From positions 145,170-209,169 of the forward strand of contig NZ_FOWE01000008.1 in the NCBI RefSeq assembly GCF_900115395.1: a stretch of 64,000 nucleotides of DNA. The letters run 5' to 3'. The notes under the pieces were generated by a model, which was not told the DNA's origin, searched no databases, and worked only from the letters and a program-made list of their open reading frames with translations. The position numbers and the translations under genes are program-made. This document shows positions 53,899-62,591 of the stretch, one piece after another; positions within the stretch are counted from its first letter, which is position 1, and each line of letters starts with the position of its first letter. The stretch comes from Geodermatophilus obscurus. Lineage in GTDB: Bacteria > Actinomycetota > Actinomycetes > Mycobacteriales > Geodermatophilaceae.

Positions 53899-54588
53899 TC
53901 ATGGTGACACGCCACCGGCCCCCTGCCCGCCCTCCGGCGTCGCCACGGCCCGGACGGCGGCCCGCAGGACCGCGGCGACGTCGTCGGGGTGGGTCTGCAC
54001 GGTCACGTGCGCCGCGCCGGGCACCTCGACCAGCCGCCCGGACGGCGCTGCCGCGGCGACCGCGGCCGCCCACTCCCGTCGGCAGAGCCGGTCCCGGGTG
54101 CCGCGGACGACGGTCACCGGCACGTGCACGGCACGCAGCCGGTCCCCGATCGGATCCGGCGCGGCCGACCGCCACAGCGCCCGCATGGCCCGCGGACCGG
54201 TGGTCAGCCACTGGAGGAGGACGATCGGGAGCTGCCACCAGCGCTCGCACGCCGCCGTGAGCAGCCACTCCCGGGCCAGCGTGCGCGGCCGGCGCAGCCG
54301 CGGGTCGGTCGTCGGGCCGAGCAGGACGACCCCGGCCACCCGGGGGTCGACCGCCGCCGCCGCGACGACCTGGCAGCCCTGGCTGTGGCCGGCGAGCACC
54401 ACCGGACCGTCCCCCAGGCCGGCGCGGAGCGCGGCCGCCAGGTCGTCGACCGACGGAACAGGTGCAGACCGCCCCATCCCGGGTAGGAGCACCACGTCGG
54501 CCGACACCCGTCGGCGCAGCCGCGACCACGACCGCCCGTCCAGCCCCATCCCCGGGACGAGCACCAGCCGGGGGATGACGACGGGCAC
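53899..54588 (-). CDS. alpha/beta hydrolase
   Basis: About 229 residues. The fold begins IPRLVLVPGMGLDGRSWSRLRRRV, with the nucleophile elbow VVLAGHSQGCQVVAAAA, VVLLGPTTDPRLRRP, an Asp in VVRGTRDRLCRREW, and the catalytic His in PGAAHVTVQTHP. It is four bases upstream of the ROK regulator gene on the same strand. GTG at 54588 is chosen since the longer version adds a Pro-rich tail not typical for the fold. Substrate unknown. Confidence 0.8.
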   Translation of the reverse strand: MPVVIPRLVLVPGMGLDGRSWSRLRRRVSADVVLLPGMGRSAPVPSVDDLAAALRAGLGDGPVVLAGHSQGCQVVAAAAVDPRVAGVVLLGPTTDPRLRRPRTLAREWLLTAACERWWQLPIVLLQWLTTGPRAMRALWRSAAPDPIGDRLRAVHVPVTVVRGTRDRLCRREWAAAVAAAAPSGRLVEVPGAAHVTVQTHPDDVAAVLRAAVRAVATPEGGQGAGGVSP

Positions 54589-54716
54589 CGGCCCGGTTGT
54601 ACCGGGTGGACGCGGACACCGCGACAGCACACGACACGGCAGGCGTGGCGGGGATCACCACCCCGAGCGGCCCGCCGCAGGACAGCGGAGTCCCTGACGG
54701 GAGAGGATCAGTCATC

Positions 54717-56171
54717 ATGACGACGACATCACCTGCGTACAACGCCGCCGACAGCACGCCCACCGGCCGGCCGCGGGTGGTGATCGTCGGCTCCGGCTTC
54801 GGGGGCCTGTTCGCCGCCAAGGCCCTGCGCAACGCCGCCGTCGACCTCACGGTGATCGCCAAGACGGGCCACCACCTGTTCCAGCCGCTCCTCTACCAGG
54901 TGGCCACCGGCATCCTGTCCGAGGGCGAGATCGCCCCCGCCACCCGCGAGGTCCTGCGGCACCAGAAGAACGCCCGCGTGGTGCTCGGCGAGGTCGTCGA
55001 CATCGACGTGGACGCGCGCACGGTCACCTCGACGATCCTCGGCCGCACCACGGTGTACCCCTACGACGAGCTGATCGTCGCCGCCGGTGCGGGGCAGTCC
55101 TACTTCGGCAACGACCACTTCGCCGAGTTCGCCCCCGGCATGAAGAGCATCGACGACGCCCTCGAGCTGCGCGGCCGGATCTTCGGCGCCTTCGAGCTGG
55201 CCGAGCTGGCCACCGACCCGGCCGAGGTCGACCGGCTGATGACCTTCGTCGTCGTCGGCGCCGGCCCCACCGGTGTGGAGATGGCCGGCCAGATCGCCGA
55301 GCTGGCGCACCGCACGCTGCGCCGCGACTTCCGGAACATCGACCCCGAGCGGGCGCGCATCATCCTCATCGACGGCGCGTCGCAGGTGCTGCCGCCGTTC
55401 GGCCCGAAGCTGGGCGAGAAGGCCCGCCGGCACCTCAACCGGATGGGCATCGAGGTCCAGCTGGGCGCGCTGGTCACCGACCTGGACGCCGACGGCCTGA
55501 CGGTCAAGGACCCCGACGGGCAGCTGCGCCGCATCTCGGCGGCCACCAAGGTGTGGGCCGCCGGCGTGCAGGCGTCCCCGCTGGGCCGGCTGCTGGCCGA
55601 CAAGACCGGCGCCGAGATCGACCGCCCCGGCCGCATCACGGTGCAGCCGGACCTCACGCTGCCGGGCCACCCCGAGATCCACGTGGTCGGGGACATGGCC
55701 AACCACCCGGACAAGCTCCCCGGCGTCGCCCAGGTGGCCATCCAGGGCGGGCGCTACGCCGCCGACCAGATCAAGCGGAGGATCGCCGGCAAGCAGCCGC
55801 GCGGACCCTTCCGCTACGGGGACAAGGGCAACATGGCGACCATCTCGCGGTTCTCCGCGGTGGCCGACATCAAGGGGATGAAGTTCGAGGGCTTCATCGC
55901 CTGGGTGATCTGGCTGGTCGTGCACCTCTTCTACATCATCGGCTTCAAGAGCCGCATCACCACGGTGCTGCACTGGATGGTCAGCTTCCTCGGCCGCGGC
56001 CGCTCCCAGCGGGTCGCCACCCAGCAGCAGGTCTACGGCCGGCTGGCGCTGGAGAAGCTCGGTCCCGGGTTCTCCGCGTCCAAGACCGGCGGCCCGAAGG
56101 ACCACGGGGACAACCCCGACGAGGTCAACCCCGACCAGCAGCGCGACCTGGTCGCCCGCCGCACCGCCTGA
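54717..56171 (+). CDS. ndh: type II NADH dehydrogenase (NDH-2)
   Basis: A 484-residue single-subunit, non-proton-pumping NADH:quinone oxidoreductase. FAD-binding GSGFGGLFAAKAL at 24-36 (dinucleotide fold 1), NADH-binding VVVGAGPTGVEMAGQIAEL in the middle, the FAD-contacting VVGDMANHPD, and the quinone/membrane C-terminal helix GFIAWVIWLVVHLFYIIGFKSRI. The AQPLLYQVATG-type stretch (FQPLLYQVATGIL) is characteristic of NDH-2. ATG at 54717 follows GGGAGAGGA. The final 40 residues are charged and disordered. A family A repeat follows. Confidence 0.93.
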   Translation: MTTTSPAYNAADSTPTGRPRVVIVGSGFGGLFAAKALRNAAVDLTVIAKTGHHLFQPLLYQVATGILSEGEIAPATREVLRHQKNARVVLGEVVDIDVDARTVTSTILGRTTVYPYDELIVAAGAGQSYFGNDHFAEFAPGMKSIDDALELRGRIFGAFELAELATDPAEVDRLMTFVVVGAGPTGVEMAGQIAELAHRTLRRDFRNIDPERARIILIDGASQVLPPFGPKLGEKARRHLNRMGIEVQLGALVTDLDADGLTVKDPDGQLRRISAATKVWAAGVQASPLGRLLADKTGAEIDRPGRITVQPDLTLPGHPEIHVVGDMANHPDKLPGVAQVAIQGGRYAADQIKRRIAGKQPRGPFRYGDKGNMATISRFSAVADIKGMKFEGFIAWVIWLVVHLFYIIGFKSRITTVLHWMVSFLGRGRSQRVATQQQVYGRLALEKLGPGFSASKTGGPKDHGDNPDEVNPDQQRDLVARRTA

Positions 56172-56172
56172 C

Positions 56173-56239
56173 GAAGGACCCCGCTGCCCCCCACGCCTCG
56201 CTCCGCTCGGCGCGGGACCCCGCAGCGGGGCCGTTCCAG
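56173..56239 (+). repeat. family A palindromic element, copy 5
   Basis: Begins GAAGGACC two bases after the stop codon and ends GGCCGTTCCAG. Outer arms CCCCGCTGC and GCAGCGGGG pair perfectly. It lies between convergent genes. Confidence 0.85.
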
Positions 56240-56265
56240 CAGCTCACCCCTCGGCCCGTACGGCG

Positions 56266-56949
56266 TCAGCCGGACGGGCCGAGCCACGTGTCGAGCGCGG
56301 CGGTGACCAGTCCGGGCGTCACCACGTGCCCGCCGTCGAACTCGTCGTAGGTGACGTCGTAGCCGGCCGTGGAGAGCTGCTGCGCCACCCGCCGGCCGCA
56401 GCGCTCCACCGGCAGGACGCGGTCGTGGGTGCCGTGCGCGACCCAGATCCGCGGACGCCCCTCCCTGCCCGGGGGCGCGACGAAACCGGGCGAGAAGGCC
56501 AGCACTGCCTCGAACAGGTCGCCGTTGGCCAGGCCGAGCGAGAGCGCGTAGGAACCGCCGTCGGAGAAGCCGCCGAGCGCCACGCGCGACACCGCCAGGC
56601 CGGCGGCCACCTCCTGCAGCGCGGCGTCGAGGACGGCGACGTCGCGGCCGAGCCCGCCGGCCAGCAGGTCCCACGTGGTGGACACCGAGGTGGTCGCCAG
56701 CACCGCCACACCGCGGGCGGTGGCCACGTCCCCCACCGCGGCCAGCGACTGCGCGGCCTCCCCGCCCGCGCCGTGGCAGAAGACCAGCAGCGGCCGGGCA
56801 CCGGACGGGCCGCCGGGCACCGCGACGAGCGCCTCCGCCCGCCCGCCGAGGTCGAGGGACGTCGTGCCCGGGGGCAGCGGCGGGCCGGCCGGGTCAGGGC
56901 CGGGCCGGGTGTCGAGGCGGCCGTCGGCGGCGCGGCGCGGCGCGGCCAC
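56266..56949 (-). CDS. PHB-depolymerase/phospholipase-type alpha/beta esterase
   Basis: A 227-residue esterase without a signal peptide. LLVFCHGAGGEAAQSLAA is the oxyanion strand, ALGGFSDGGSYALSLGL holds the nucleophile Ser, WVAHGTHDRVLPVE the Asp, and FDGGHVVTPGLV the His. It resembles the carboxylesterase/phospholipase and LpqC-like groups. The GTG start at 56949 lies three bases from the stop of the upstream erythromycin-esterase-like gene, so both are co-transcribed, with the carboxylate-amine ligase at the head of the operon. Confidence 0.82.
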   Translation of the reverse strand: MAAPRRAADGRLDTRPGPDPAGPPLPPGTTSLDLGGRAEALVAVPGGPSGARPLLVFCHGAGGEAAQSLAAVGDVATARGVAVLATTSVSTTWDLLAGGLGRDVAVLDAALQEVAAGLAVSRVALGGFSDGGSYALSLGLANGDLFEAVLAFSPGFVAPPGREGRPRIWVAHGTHDRVLPVERCGRRVAQQLSTAGYDVTYDEFDGGHVVTPGLVTAALDTWLGPSG

Positions 56950-56951
56950 GC

Positions 56952-58247
56952 TCAGACCGCCTCGGCCGCGAGCGGCACGTGCTCGCCGGGCCGCTCCAGG
57001 TGCAGCGGCTGCAGCGGCGTCGTGTCCTCCAGGTACAGGAAGGCGTCGTAGCGCTCCCCGAGCACGGTCGGCACGTAGTTGCCCCAGCGCTCCCGCTCGG
57101 GCCGGTAGACGACGCCGATCGCCCGGTGGTCCAGCCGCCGGTCCAGCTCCCCCGGTCGCTCGTCGCGCGGCCACACGAGCAGCGCGTCGCGGCCGAGCCG
57201 CTCGTGGAGCAGGTGCTCGAGGCTGCCCTCCCGGGCCGGCGGCACGGGCATGCGCTCCATCTGCGCGCCCCACTCGCGCCCGGCGACCACCCCGCCGCGG
57301 TGCCCGCCGAACCCGACGAGGACGACGTCGTCGGTGCCGTGCCGCTCGCGCAGCAGCTGTCCGACGTTGGTCATCCCGACGTCGGCCATGTCGGTGGCGC
57401 GGGCGTCGCCGACGTGGGTGTTGTGCTCCCAGACGACCGCCTTGCCGCCGGTGTGCTCGAGCAGCCGGTCGAGGGTGTCGGCCATGTGCACGTCGCGGAC
57501 GTTCCACGACTCGGCCGAGCCGCCGACCATCGCGCGGTAGTACCGCTCGGCGTCGACGACGACCGAGGCGTTCTGCTCGGCGGCGAACCGCGCCTCGGGG
57601 TCGTCGCCGTCGCCGTCGTCGCCGTCGTCGGAGCGGCCGCGCTGCCGGCAGAGGTGGTGCATCAGGTCGACGGCGGCCTGCTCGCAGGAGGTGGGCGCGA
57701 ACCGGGTGGCGAAGGCGTACTCGGCGCCGTCCTCCCCGAACGGCTCGAAGCAGCGCATCGCCCGCACGGCGGCCCCGGCGTGCTCGGGCTCGTTCTCCCG
57801 GAGCCAGGCGACGAGCTCGTGCACCGAGTCCCACAGGCTGTAGACGTCGAGGCCGTAGAAGCCCACCCGCTCGTCCTCGGGCCGGGCGGCGTTGTGCCCG
57901 CGCAGCCAGCGGCAGAAGTCGACGACGTCGTCGTTGGCCCACATCCACGTCGGCCAGCGGTCGATCGCGTCCAGGGCGGTGCGTGGGTCGTCGTCGGCGC
58001 CGGGGCGCAGCCGCACGCTGCGGTTGACGCGGTAGCAGTCGGGCCAGTCGCCCTCGACGGCGACCAGCCCGAAGCCGTGCTCCTCGACCAGGCGGCGGGT
58101 CAGCGCCGCGCGCCAGGCGTAGTACTCGTGGGTGCCGTGGCTGGCCTCGCCGATCGCCACCACCCGGGCGTCCCCGACGCGCGCGAGCAGCGGATCGAGG
58201 TCGACCGCCTCGCGCAGCGGGAGCGCGAGCTCCTCGATCCGGTCCAT
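56952..58247 (-). CDS. erythromycin-esterase-like protein
   Basis: A 431-residue member of the EreA/EreB-like family. Characteristic segments: VVAIGEASHGTHEYYAWRAAL, EGDWPDCYRVN, GFYGLDVYSLWDSVHELVAWL, VVWEHNTHVGDARATDM and VLVGFGGHRGGVVAGREWG, which include the conserved His/Glu residues of the active site. Only some members open macrolide rings; many probably hydrolyse other esters or amides. An acidic Asp/Gly insertion (DDGDDGDGDDPEA) is present. It overlaps the ligase gene by one base (TGATG), so its activity may be linked to that enzyme. Confidence 0.85.
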   Translation of the reverse strand: MDRIEELALPLREAVDLDPLLARVGDARVVAIGEASHGTHEYYAWRAALTRRLVEEHGFGLVAVEGDWPDCYRVNRSVRLRPGADDDPRTALDAIDRWPTWMWANDDVVDFCRWLRGHNAARPEDERVGFYGLDVYSLWDSVHELVAWLRENEPEHAGAAVRAMRCFEPFGEDGAEYAFATRFAPTSCEQAAVDLMHHLCRQRGRSDDGDDGDGDDPEARFAAEQNASVVVDAERYYRAMVGGSAESWNVRDVHMADTLDRLLEHTGGKAVVWEHNTHVGDARATDMADVGMTNVGQLLRERHGTDDVVLVGFGGHRGGVVAGREWGAQMERMPVPPAREGSLEHLLHERLGRDALLVWPRDERPGELDRRLDHRAIGVVYRPERERWGNYVPTVLGERYDAFLYLEDTTPLQPLHLERPGEHVPLAAEAV

Positions 58248-59392
58248 CAGGTCCTCCCGGCCGCCCCCTCGCGGACGACCCAGTCGGCGACCGCCCGGCG
58301 GTCGCCCGTGCGCAGCCAGGTCCTCCGCTGCCGCACGGCGGACGTACCCCGGCCGAGCAGGTCCTGCACCAGCGCGCAGACCTCGTCCCACTCACCGGCG
58401 CCGGTGAGGTCCTCCTCCAGTTCGGCGAGCAGCGCGCTGACGGCATCGCGGGCGTCGACCAGCTCCAGCCGCAGCGGGTCGAACAGCCGGCCGGTGACGC
58501 CGGCCCGGGCCGCGCGCCAGCGGGCCGCGCGCAGGTGCTCGGGGCGCACCTCCGGCACCGGCTCCCCACGCACGGCCCGGGCGGCGAGCACCCGCACCAG
58601 CGACCGCACCAGGGCCGCGTGCAGGACGGCGTCGTCGAGGGTGGTGCAGACGTCGGCCAGCCGGAACTCCAGGGTCGGCAGCCGGGCCGAGGGGCGGACG
58701 TCCCAGTACAGGTGCGAGCCGTCCTCGACCACGCCGGAGGCGACCAGGCCGGCGAGCACGCGGCGGTAGCCGTCGGCGTCGCCCAGCGGCTCGGGGGCCC
58801 CGGCGTGCGGGAAGCGGGTCCACCACAGCGTCCGCCACGACTCGTAGCCGGTGTCGACGCCGTCGTGGAACGGCGAGCTGCCGGTCATCGCCAGCAGCAC
58901 GGGGACGTAGGGCCGGGTGCGGTCGAGGACGGCGACGGCGGTGTCGAGGTCGGGGACGCCGACGTGCACGTGGCAGCCGCAGATGTCCTGCTGCCGGGCC
59001 AGGCCCGCCCAGCGCTGGACCATCGCCTCGTACCGCTCCCCCGGCGACATGGGCATCGTGTGCCAGGAGTCCCACGGGTGGGTGGACGCGGGGAGGAGCA
59101 GCAACCCGTCGCGGTCGGCCGCCGCGGCCGCCTGGGCCCGTGCCGCGCGGAGGTCGGCGCGGACCTCGGCCAGCGAGGTGCAGATGCCGGTGGCGGTCTC
59201 CAGCTGGGTGGTCGCGATCTCGGGGTGGACGAACGAGCCGGCCTCGCCGGCGAGGGCGGCCGCCGACGCGTTCGGTCCCGGTGTCATCGCCAGGCTGTCC
59301 GGGTCGACGAGGTGGAACTCCTCCTCCACGCCGACGGTGCGCCCGACGGCGGCGTCGGCAGTCGTCTCGGGCTGGTGGCCGTCGGTGTGCAC
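58247..59392 (-). CDS. carboxylate-amine ligase (YbdK/GCS2-type)
   Basis: A 381-residue ATP-dependent carboxylate-amine ligase related to glutamate-cysteine ligase type 2. It has the N-terminal metal/ATP motif TVGVEEEFHLVDPDSL, ATTQLETATGICTSL, the central ICGCHVHVGVPD and LTFEFR-type strand PTLEFRLADVCTTLDD, all family marks. It joins an acid to an amine, for example glutamate to cysteine; the real pair is unknown. Actinomycetes use mycothiol, so a classical glutathione role is unlikely. It is the first gene of a three-gene operon with two hydrolases, suggesting a small-molecule conjugation and release scheme (inference). Confidence 0.87.
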   Translation of the reverse strand: MHTDGHQPETTADAAVGRTVGVEEEFHLVDPDSLAMTPGPNASAAALAGEAGSFVHPEIATTQLETATGICTSLAEVRADLRAARAQAAAAADRDGLLLLPASTHPWDSWHTMPMSPGERYEAMVQRWAGLARQQDICGCHVHVGVPDLDTAVAVLDRTRPYVPVLLAMTGSSPFHDGVDTGYESWRTLWWTRFPHAGAPEPLGDADGYRRVLAGLVASGVVEDGSHLYWDVRPSARLPTLEFRLADVCTTLDDAVLHAALVRSLVRVLAARAVRGEPVPEVRPEHLRAARWRAARAGVTGRLFDPLRLELVDARDAVSALLAELEEDLTGAGEWDEVCALVQDLLGRGTSAVRQRRTWLRTGDRRAVADWVVREGAAGRT

Positions 59393-59623
59393 GCCGCTCC
59401 TGGATGGTCGCCGGGGAGGCCGACGCTACGGCCGGCCGACCGGCGCCGCACCCGCTCGTGATCTCTCCCCGGCACCTCGTGCACTGGTCCGCACCAGGGG
59501 CAGAGCACGACCGCGTACGGGAGGTCGGTGGGGTTGATCGCTGTCGGCGTAGCGGGAGGGGTGGCCGAGGCGGGCCCGACAGGAGTCCACTGGCTGTGCA
59601 ACAACGTAATCAGGAGGTGCGTC

Positions 59624-60565
59624 GTGACCCGACCGGACACCGGCGCCGCGCTGGACGCCTACTCGCAGGTGGTCACCGCGGTGGCCGCCGACCTCACCCC
59701 GCACGTCGCCGCGCTCCAGGTCACCGGCCCCGACGGCCGGCAGGGCGCCGGCTCGGCGGTCGTCGTCCCCGGGGACGGGCTGCTGCTCACCAACGCGCAC
59801 GTCGTCGGTCGCGCCCGCAGCGGGCGGGCGGTGTTCGGCGACGGGAGCGAGACGCCGGTCGAGGTCGTGGGCACCGACCCGCTCTCCGACCTCGCCGTGG
59901 TCCGCACGACCACGGGCGCCCCCGAGCCGGCCGTCCTCGGCGACGCCGCCCAGCTCAAGGTCGGCCAGCTCGTCGTCGCCGTGGGCAACCCGCTCGGCCT
60001 GGCCGGGTCGGTCACCGCCGGCGTGGTCAGCGGGCTGGGCCGCTCCATGCCCACCCGGGACGGGCGGACGGCGCGGGTGGTGGAGGACGTCATCCAGACC
60101 GACGCCGCGCTCAACCCCGGCAACTCCGGCGGGGCGCTCGCCGACTCCGCGAGCCGGGTGGTGGGCATCAACACCGCCGTCGCCGGGTGGGGGCTGGGAC
60201 TGGCCGTCCCGGTCAACGACACCACCCGCCGGATCATGGACACGCTGGTGCGCGACGGCCGTGTCCGGCGGGCCTACCTCGGCCTGGTCAGCAGCCCCGC
60301 TCCGCTGCCCGCCGCACTCGCCGAGCGCACCGGCCGGCGGCGCGGGCTGCGCGTGGTCGACGTCGTCGCCGGGTCGCCGGCCGACCGGGCGGGGCTGCGC
60401 CCGGGTGACCTCGTCCTCGAGGCGGGCCGTGCGCCGGTGGCCGAGGCGCAGAGCCTGCAGCGGCTGCTGTTCACCGAGGCGATCGGCCTGCCGCTGCCGG
60501 TCACGGTGTACCGGCGCGGGGCGATGGTCGACGTCATCGCCGTCCCCACGGAGCTCACCGGCTGA
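59624..60565 (+). CDS. cytoplasmic HtrA-like trypsin/PDZ protease
   Basis: A 313-residue serine protease. The catalytic triad is His-59 (TNAHVVG), Asp-89 (SDLAVV) and Ser-168 (NPGNSGGAL), and a C-terminal PDZ domain follows (LRVVDVVAGSPADRAGLRPGDLVLEAG). There is no signal peptide or membrane helix, unlike most HtrA proteins, so it should act inside the cell, or be released in another way. GTG at 59624 follows AGGAGG. The 230 bases before it hold no gene I can support. Confidence 0.88.
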   Translation: MTRPDTGAALDAYSQVVTAVAADLTPHVAALQVTGPDGRQGAGSAVVVPGDGLLLTNAHVVGRARSGRAVFGDGSETPVEVVGTDPLSDLAVVRTTTGAPEPAVLGDAAQLKVGQLVVAVGNPLGLAGSVTAGVVSGLGRSMPTRDGRTARVVEDVIQTDAALNPGNSGGALADSASRVVGINTAVAGWGLGLAVPVNDTTRRIMDTLVRDGRVRRAYLGLVSSPAPLPAALAERTGRRRGLRVVDVVAGSPADRAGLRPGDLVLEAGRAPVAEAQSLQRLLFTEAIGLPLPVTVYRRGAMVDVIAVPTELTG

Positions 60566-60650
60566 CTCCCCCGTGCGGGTGGCGCGCCGTCCCCCCTGCT
60601 CAGGAGCCCGCGCGTGGGTCACGATGACCCGGCCGAAGAGGGGGGCGCCG

Positions 60651-61691
60651 GTGGACGGGGACCGCAGGGGTGGGCTGGGCCTGCTCGCGCTGGTGTACGG
60701 CTGTGGTGCGGCGCTGTGCGCGGTGGGCGCGCTGTGGCCGATGACGGCGCGCACGCCGGTGGCGCTGCTGGTGGTCCTCGCCGTCTCCGGCGCCGCGCTC
60801 TCCGCCGGGCTGTGGCTGGGCCGCGACCGGCTGCCGATGGCGGCCGTGCACGCCGCGCTCGCCCTGCTGGCCCTGCTGACCGGGCTCCTGGCCTGGCAGT
60901 CGGTCACCGCCGTCGGCGTCGTCGGCCTCGGTCCGGCGCTCGTGGCGCTGGGGGTCCTCGCCGGGCACGTGCTCCCGGCGGCGCACGCCCGGGCGCACGT
61001 CGCCGGCGCGGTCGCCGTCGTCAGCGCGGGTGCGCTGTCCGCGGCCCCGTCGGGCTTCCTCGCCCCGTGGCTCACCGCGGTCGTCACCGCGCTGGTGCTC
61101 ACCGAGGCCCAGGTGCGCCAGACCGGGGCGCTGCGCCGCGCGGCCTGCACCGACCCGCTCACCGGGCTGGCCAACCGCCGCGCGTGGGAGGACGGCGCCG
61201 ACCGGTTGCTGGCCGCCGCCGGGCGGAGCGGCGAGCCGCTCACCGTGGCCCTCCTCGACCTCGACGGGTTCAAGGCGGTCAACGACACCGAGGGCCACGC
61301 CGCGGGGGACGCGCTGCTGCGCGCGCTGGCCTCCGGCTGGTCCGGGGAGCTGCGCCGCTCGGACCTGCTCGGCCGCCTCGGCGGCGACGAATTCGCGCTC
61401 TGCCTGCCCGGCAGCGACCGCGCGGCCACCGCCGACCTGCTGGGCCGGCTGCGCGCCGTGTCGGCGGGCCCGTGGTCGGCCGGGACGGCCACCGCCCACC
61501 CCGGCGAGACCCTGCACGAGGTGCTCGCCCGCGCCGACGCCGATCTCTACCGGGAGAAGGCGGCCCGTCCCGGCTCCCGCACGCGCGTCGACCGACCCGC
61601 GCCCGGACCTCAGGGGCGGCGCCAGTCGTCGGAGGTCAGGTGCGAGCCCGCCATTGGGCCCATCTGCAGCATCCCGCCATCGACGGCGTAG
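60651..61691 (+). CDS. membrane-bound diguanylate cyclase (GGDEF)
   Basis: About 346 residues. Five hydrophobic helices (residues 10-150, for example LGLLALVYGCGAALCAVGAL) are followed by a GGDEF domain: DPLTGLANRRAWE, LLDLDGFKAVND and the active site GGDEF at 244-248. The inhibitory I-site RRSD is present five residues before it. The enzyme makes cyclic di-GMP from GTP. GTG at 60651 has GAGGGGG upstream; ATG at 60624 is an alternative. The last 35 codons run 82 bases into the convergent SDR gene. Confidence 0.85.
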   Translation: MDGDRRGGLGLLALVYGCGAALCAVGALWPMTARTPVALLVVLAVSGAALSAGLWLGRDRLPMAAVHAALALLALLTGLLAWQSVTAVGVVGLGPALVALGVLAGHVLPAAHARAHVAGAVAVVSAGALSAAPSGFLAPWLTAVVTALVLTEAQVRQTGALRRAACTDPLTGLANRRAWEDGADRLLAAAGRSGEPLTVALLDLDGFKAVNDTEGHAAGDALLRALASGWSGELRRSDLLGRLGGDEFALCLPGSDRAATADLLGRLRAVSAGPWSAGTATAHPGETLHEVLARADADLYREKAARPGSRTRVDRPAPGPQGRRQSSEVRCEPAIGPICSIPPSTA

Positions 61692-62416
61692 GAGGACCCG
61701 GTCACGTAGGACGCCGACGGCGAGGCGAGGAAGGCGACGACGGCGGCGACCTCGTGCGCATTCCCCGGGCGGCCCACCGGGACGCCGGGCCGCTCGTGCC
61801 CCGGCGCGGTGGGGTCCTCGTCCTCCTGGCCGGTCATCGGGGTGGCGATCTCCCCCGGTGCGACGGCGTTAACGGTGATGCCGTGCTCGGCCAGCTCGAG
61901 GGCCGCGACCCGGGTGAGCAGCCCGAGACCGCCCTTGGCCGCGCAGTACGCGGCCGCGCCGACCCGCGGCTGGTGCTCGTGGACGCTCGTGACGTTCACG
62001 ATCCGCCCGCCCCGGCCGGCGGCGACCATGCGGCGCGCGGCGCGCTGCAGGCACAGGAACGCCGCGTCGAGGTCGGTGGCGAGCACCTCGCGCCAGGTCC
62101 CGTAGTCGGTCTCCAGGATCGCGGTGGAGTGGCCGGTTCCGGCGTCGTTGACCAGCACGTCGATCCCGCCGAGGGCCTCGGCCAGCTCGTCGACGACGTC
62201 GGCGGCCTGCGGCAGCTGCGTGAGGTCGACGTGGCGGACCTCCGCGCGCCGGCCCCTCGACCGCACCTCCTCGGCGGTGCCCTGCGCGTGCGCCTCGTCG
62301 CGGTACCAGGTGATCCCGACGTCGCAGCCCTGCTCGGCGAGCGCGACCGCGACGGCCCGCCCGATGCCCGACTCCGACCCCGTGACGACCGCGACGCGGC
62401 CCGCTGACTCCGTCAT
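61610..62416 (-). CDS. SDR-family oxidoreductase (glucose-dehydrogenase-like)
   Basis: A 268-residue classical short-chain dehydrogenase. NAD(P) motif TGSESGIG at 12-19, NDAG at 90-93 (the usual first Asn is followed by Asp), catalytic Ser-144, Tyr-157 and Lys-161 in the NVTSVHEHQPRVGAAAYCAAK block, and the APGEIATPM segment. The VHEHQP motif is found in glucose 1-dehydrogenase-like enzymes. ATG at 62416 is chosen over a longer start. Its 3' end overlaps the convergent GGDEF gene by 82 bases. The substrate is unknown. Confidence 0.88.
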   Translation of the reverse strand: MTESAGRVAVVTGSESGIGRAVAVALAEQGCDVGITWYRDEAHAQGTAEEVRSRGRRAEVRHVDLTQLPQAADVVDELAEALGGIDVLVNDAGTGHSTAILETDYGTWREVLATDLDAAFLCLQRAARRMVAAGRGGRIVNVTSVHEHQPRVGAAAYCAAKGGLGLLTRVAALELAEHGITVNAVAPGEIATPMTGQEDEDPTAPGHERPGVPVGRPGNAHEVAAVVAFLASPSASYVTGSSYAVDGGMLQMGPMAGSHLTSDDWRRP

Positions 62417-62591
62417 GCCCCCATGCTGCGGGGGCACGCCGGTGCCCGCCCGGCAACCCGTCACCTCGTGCGGTCCGCCCGCGACCGGCTGCTGCCCGGC
62501 ACCGCGTGTCGCACGGTTGGGTGGCAGGCCAGCAGATCGGCGTCGACACTCGGGCAGGACGCAGCAGCCGTCACCCCGGCTCCCCCCGGAG

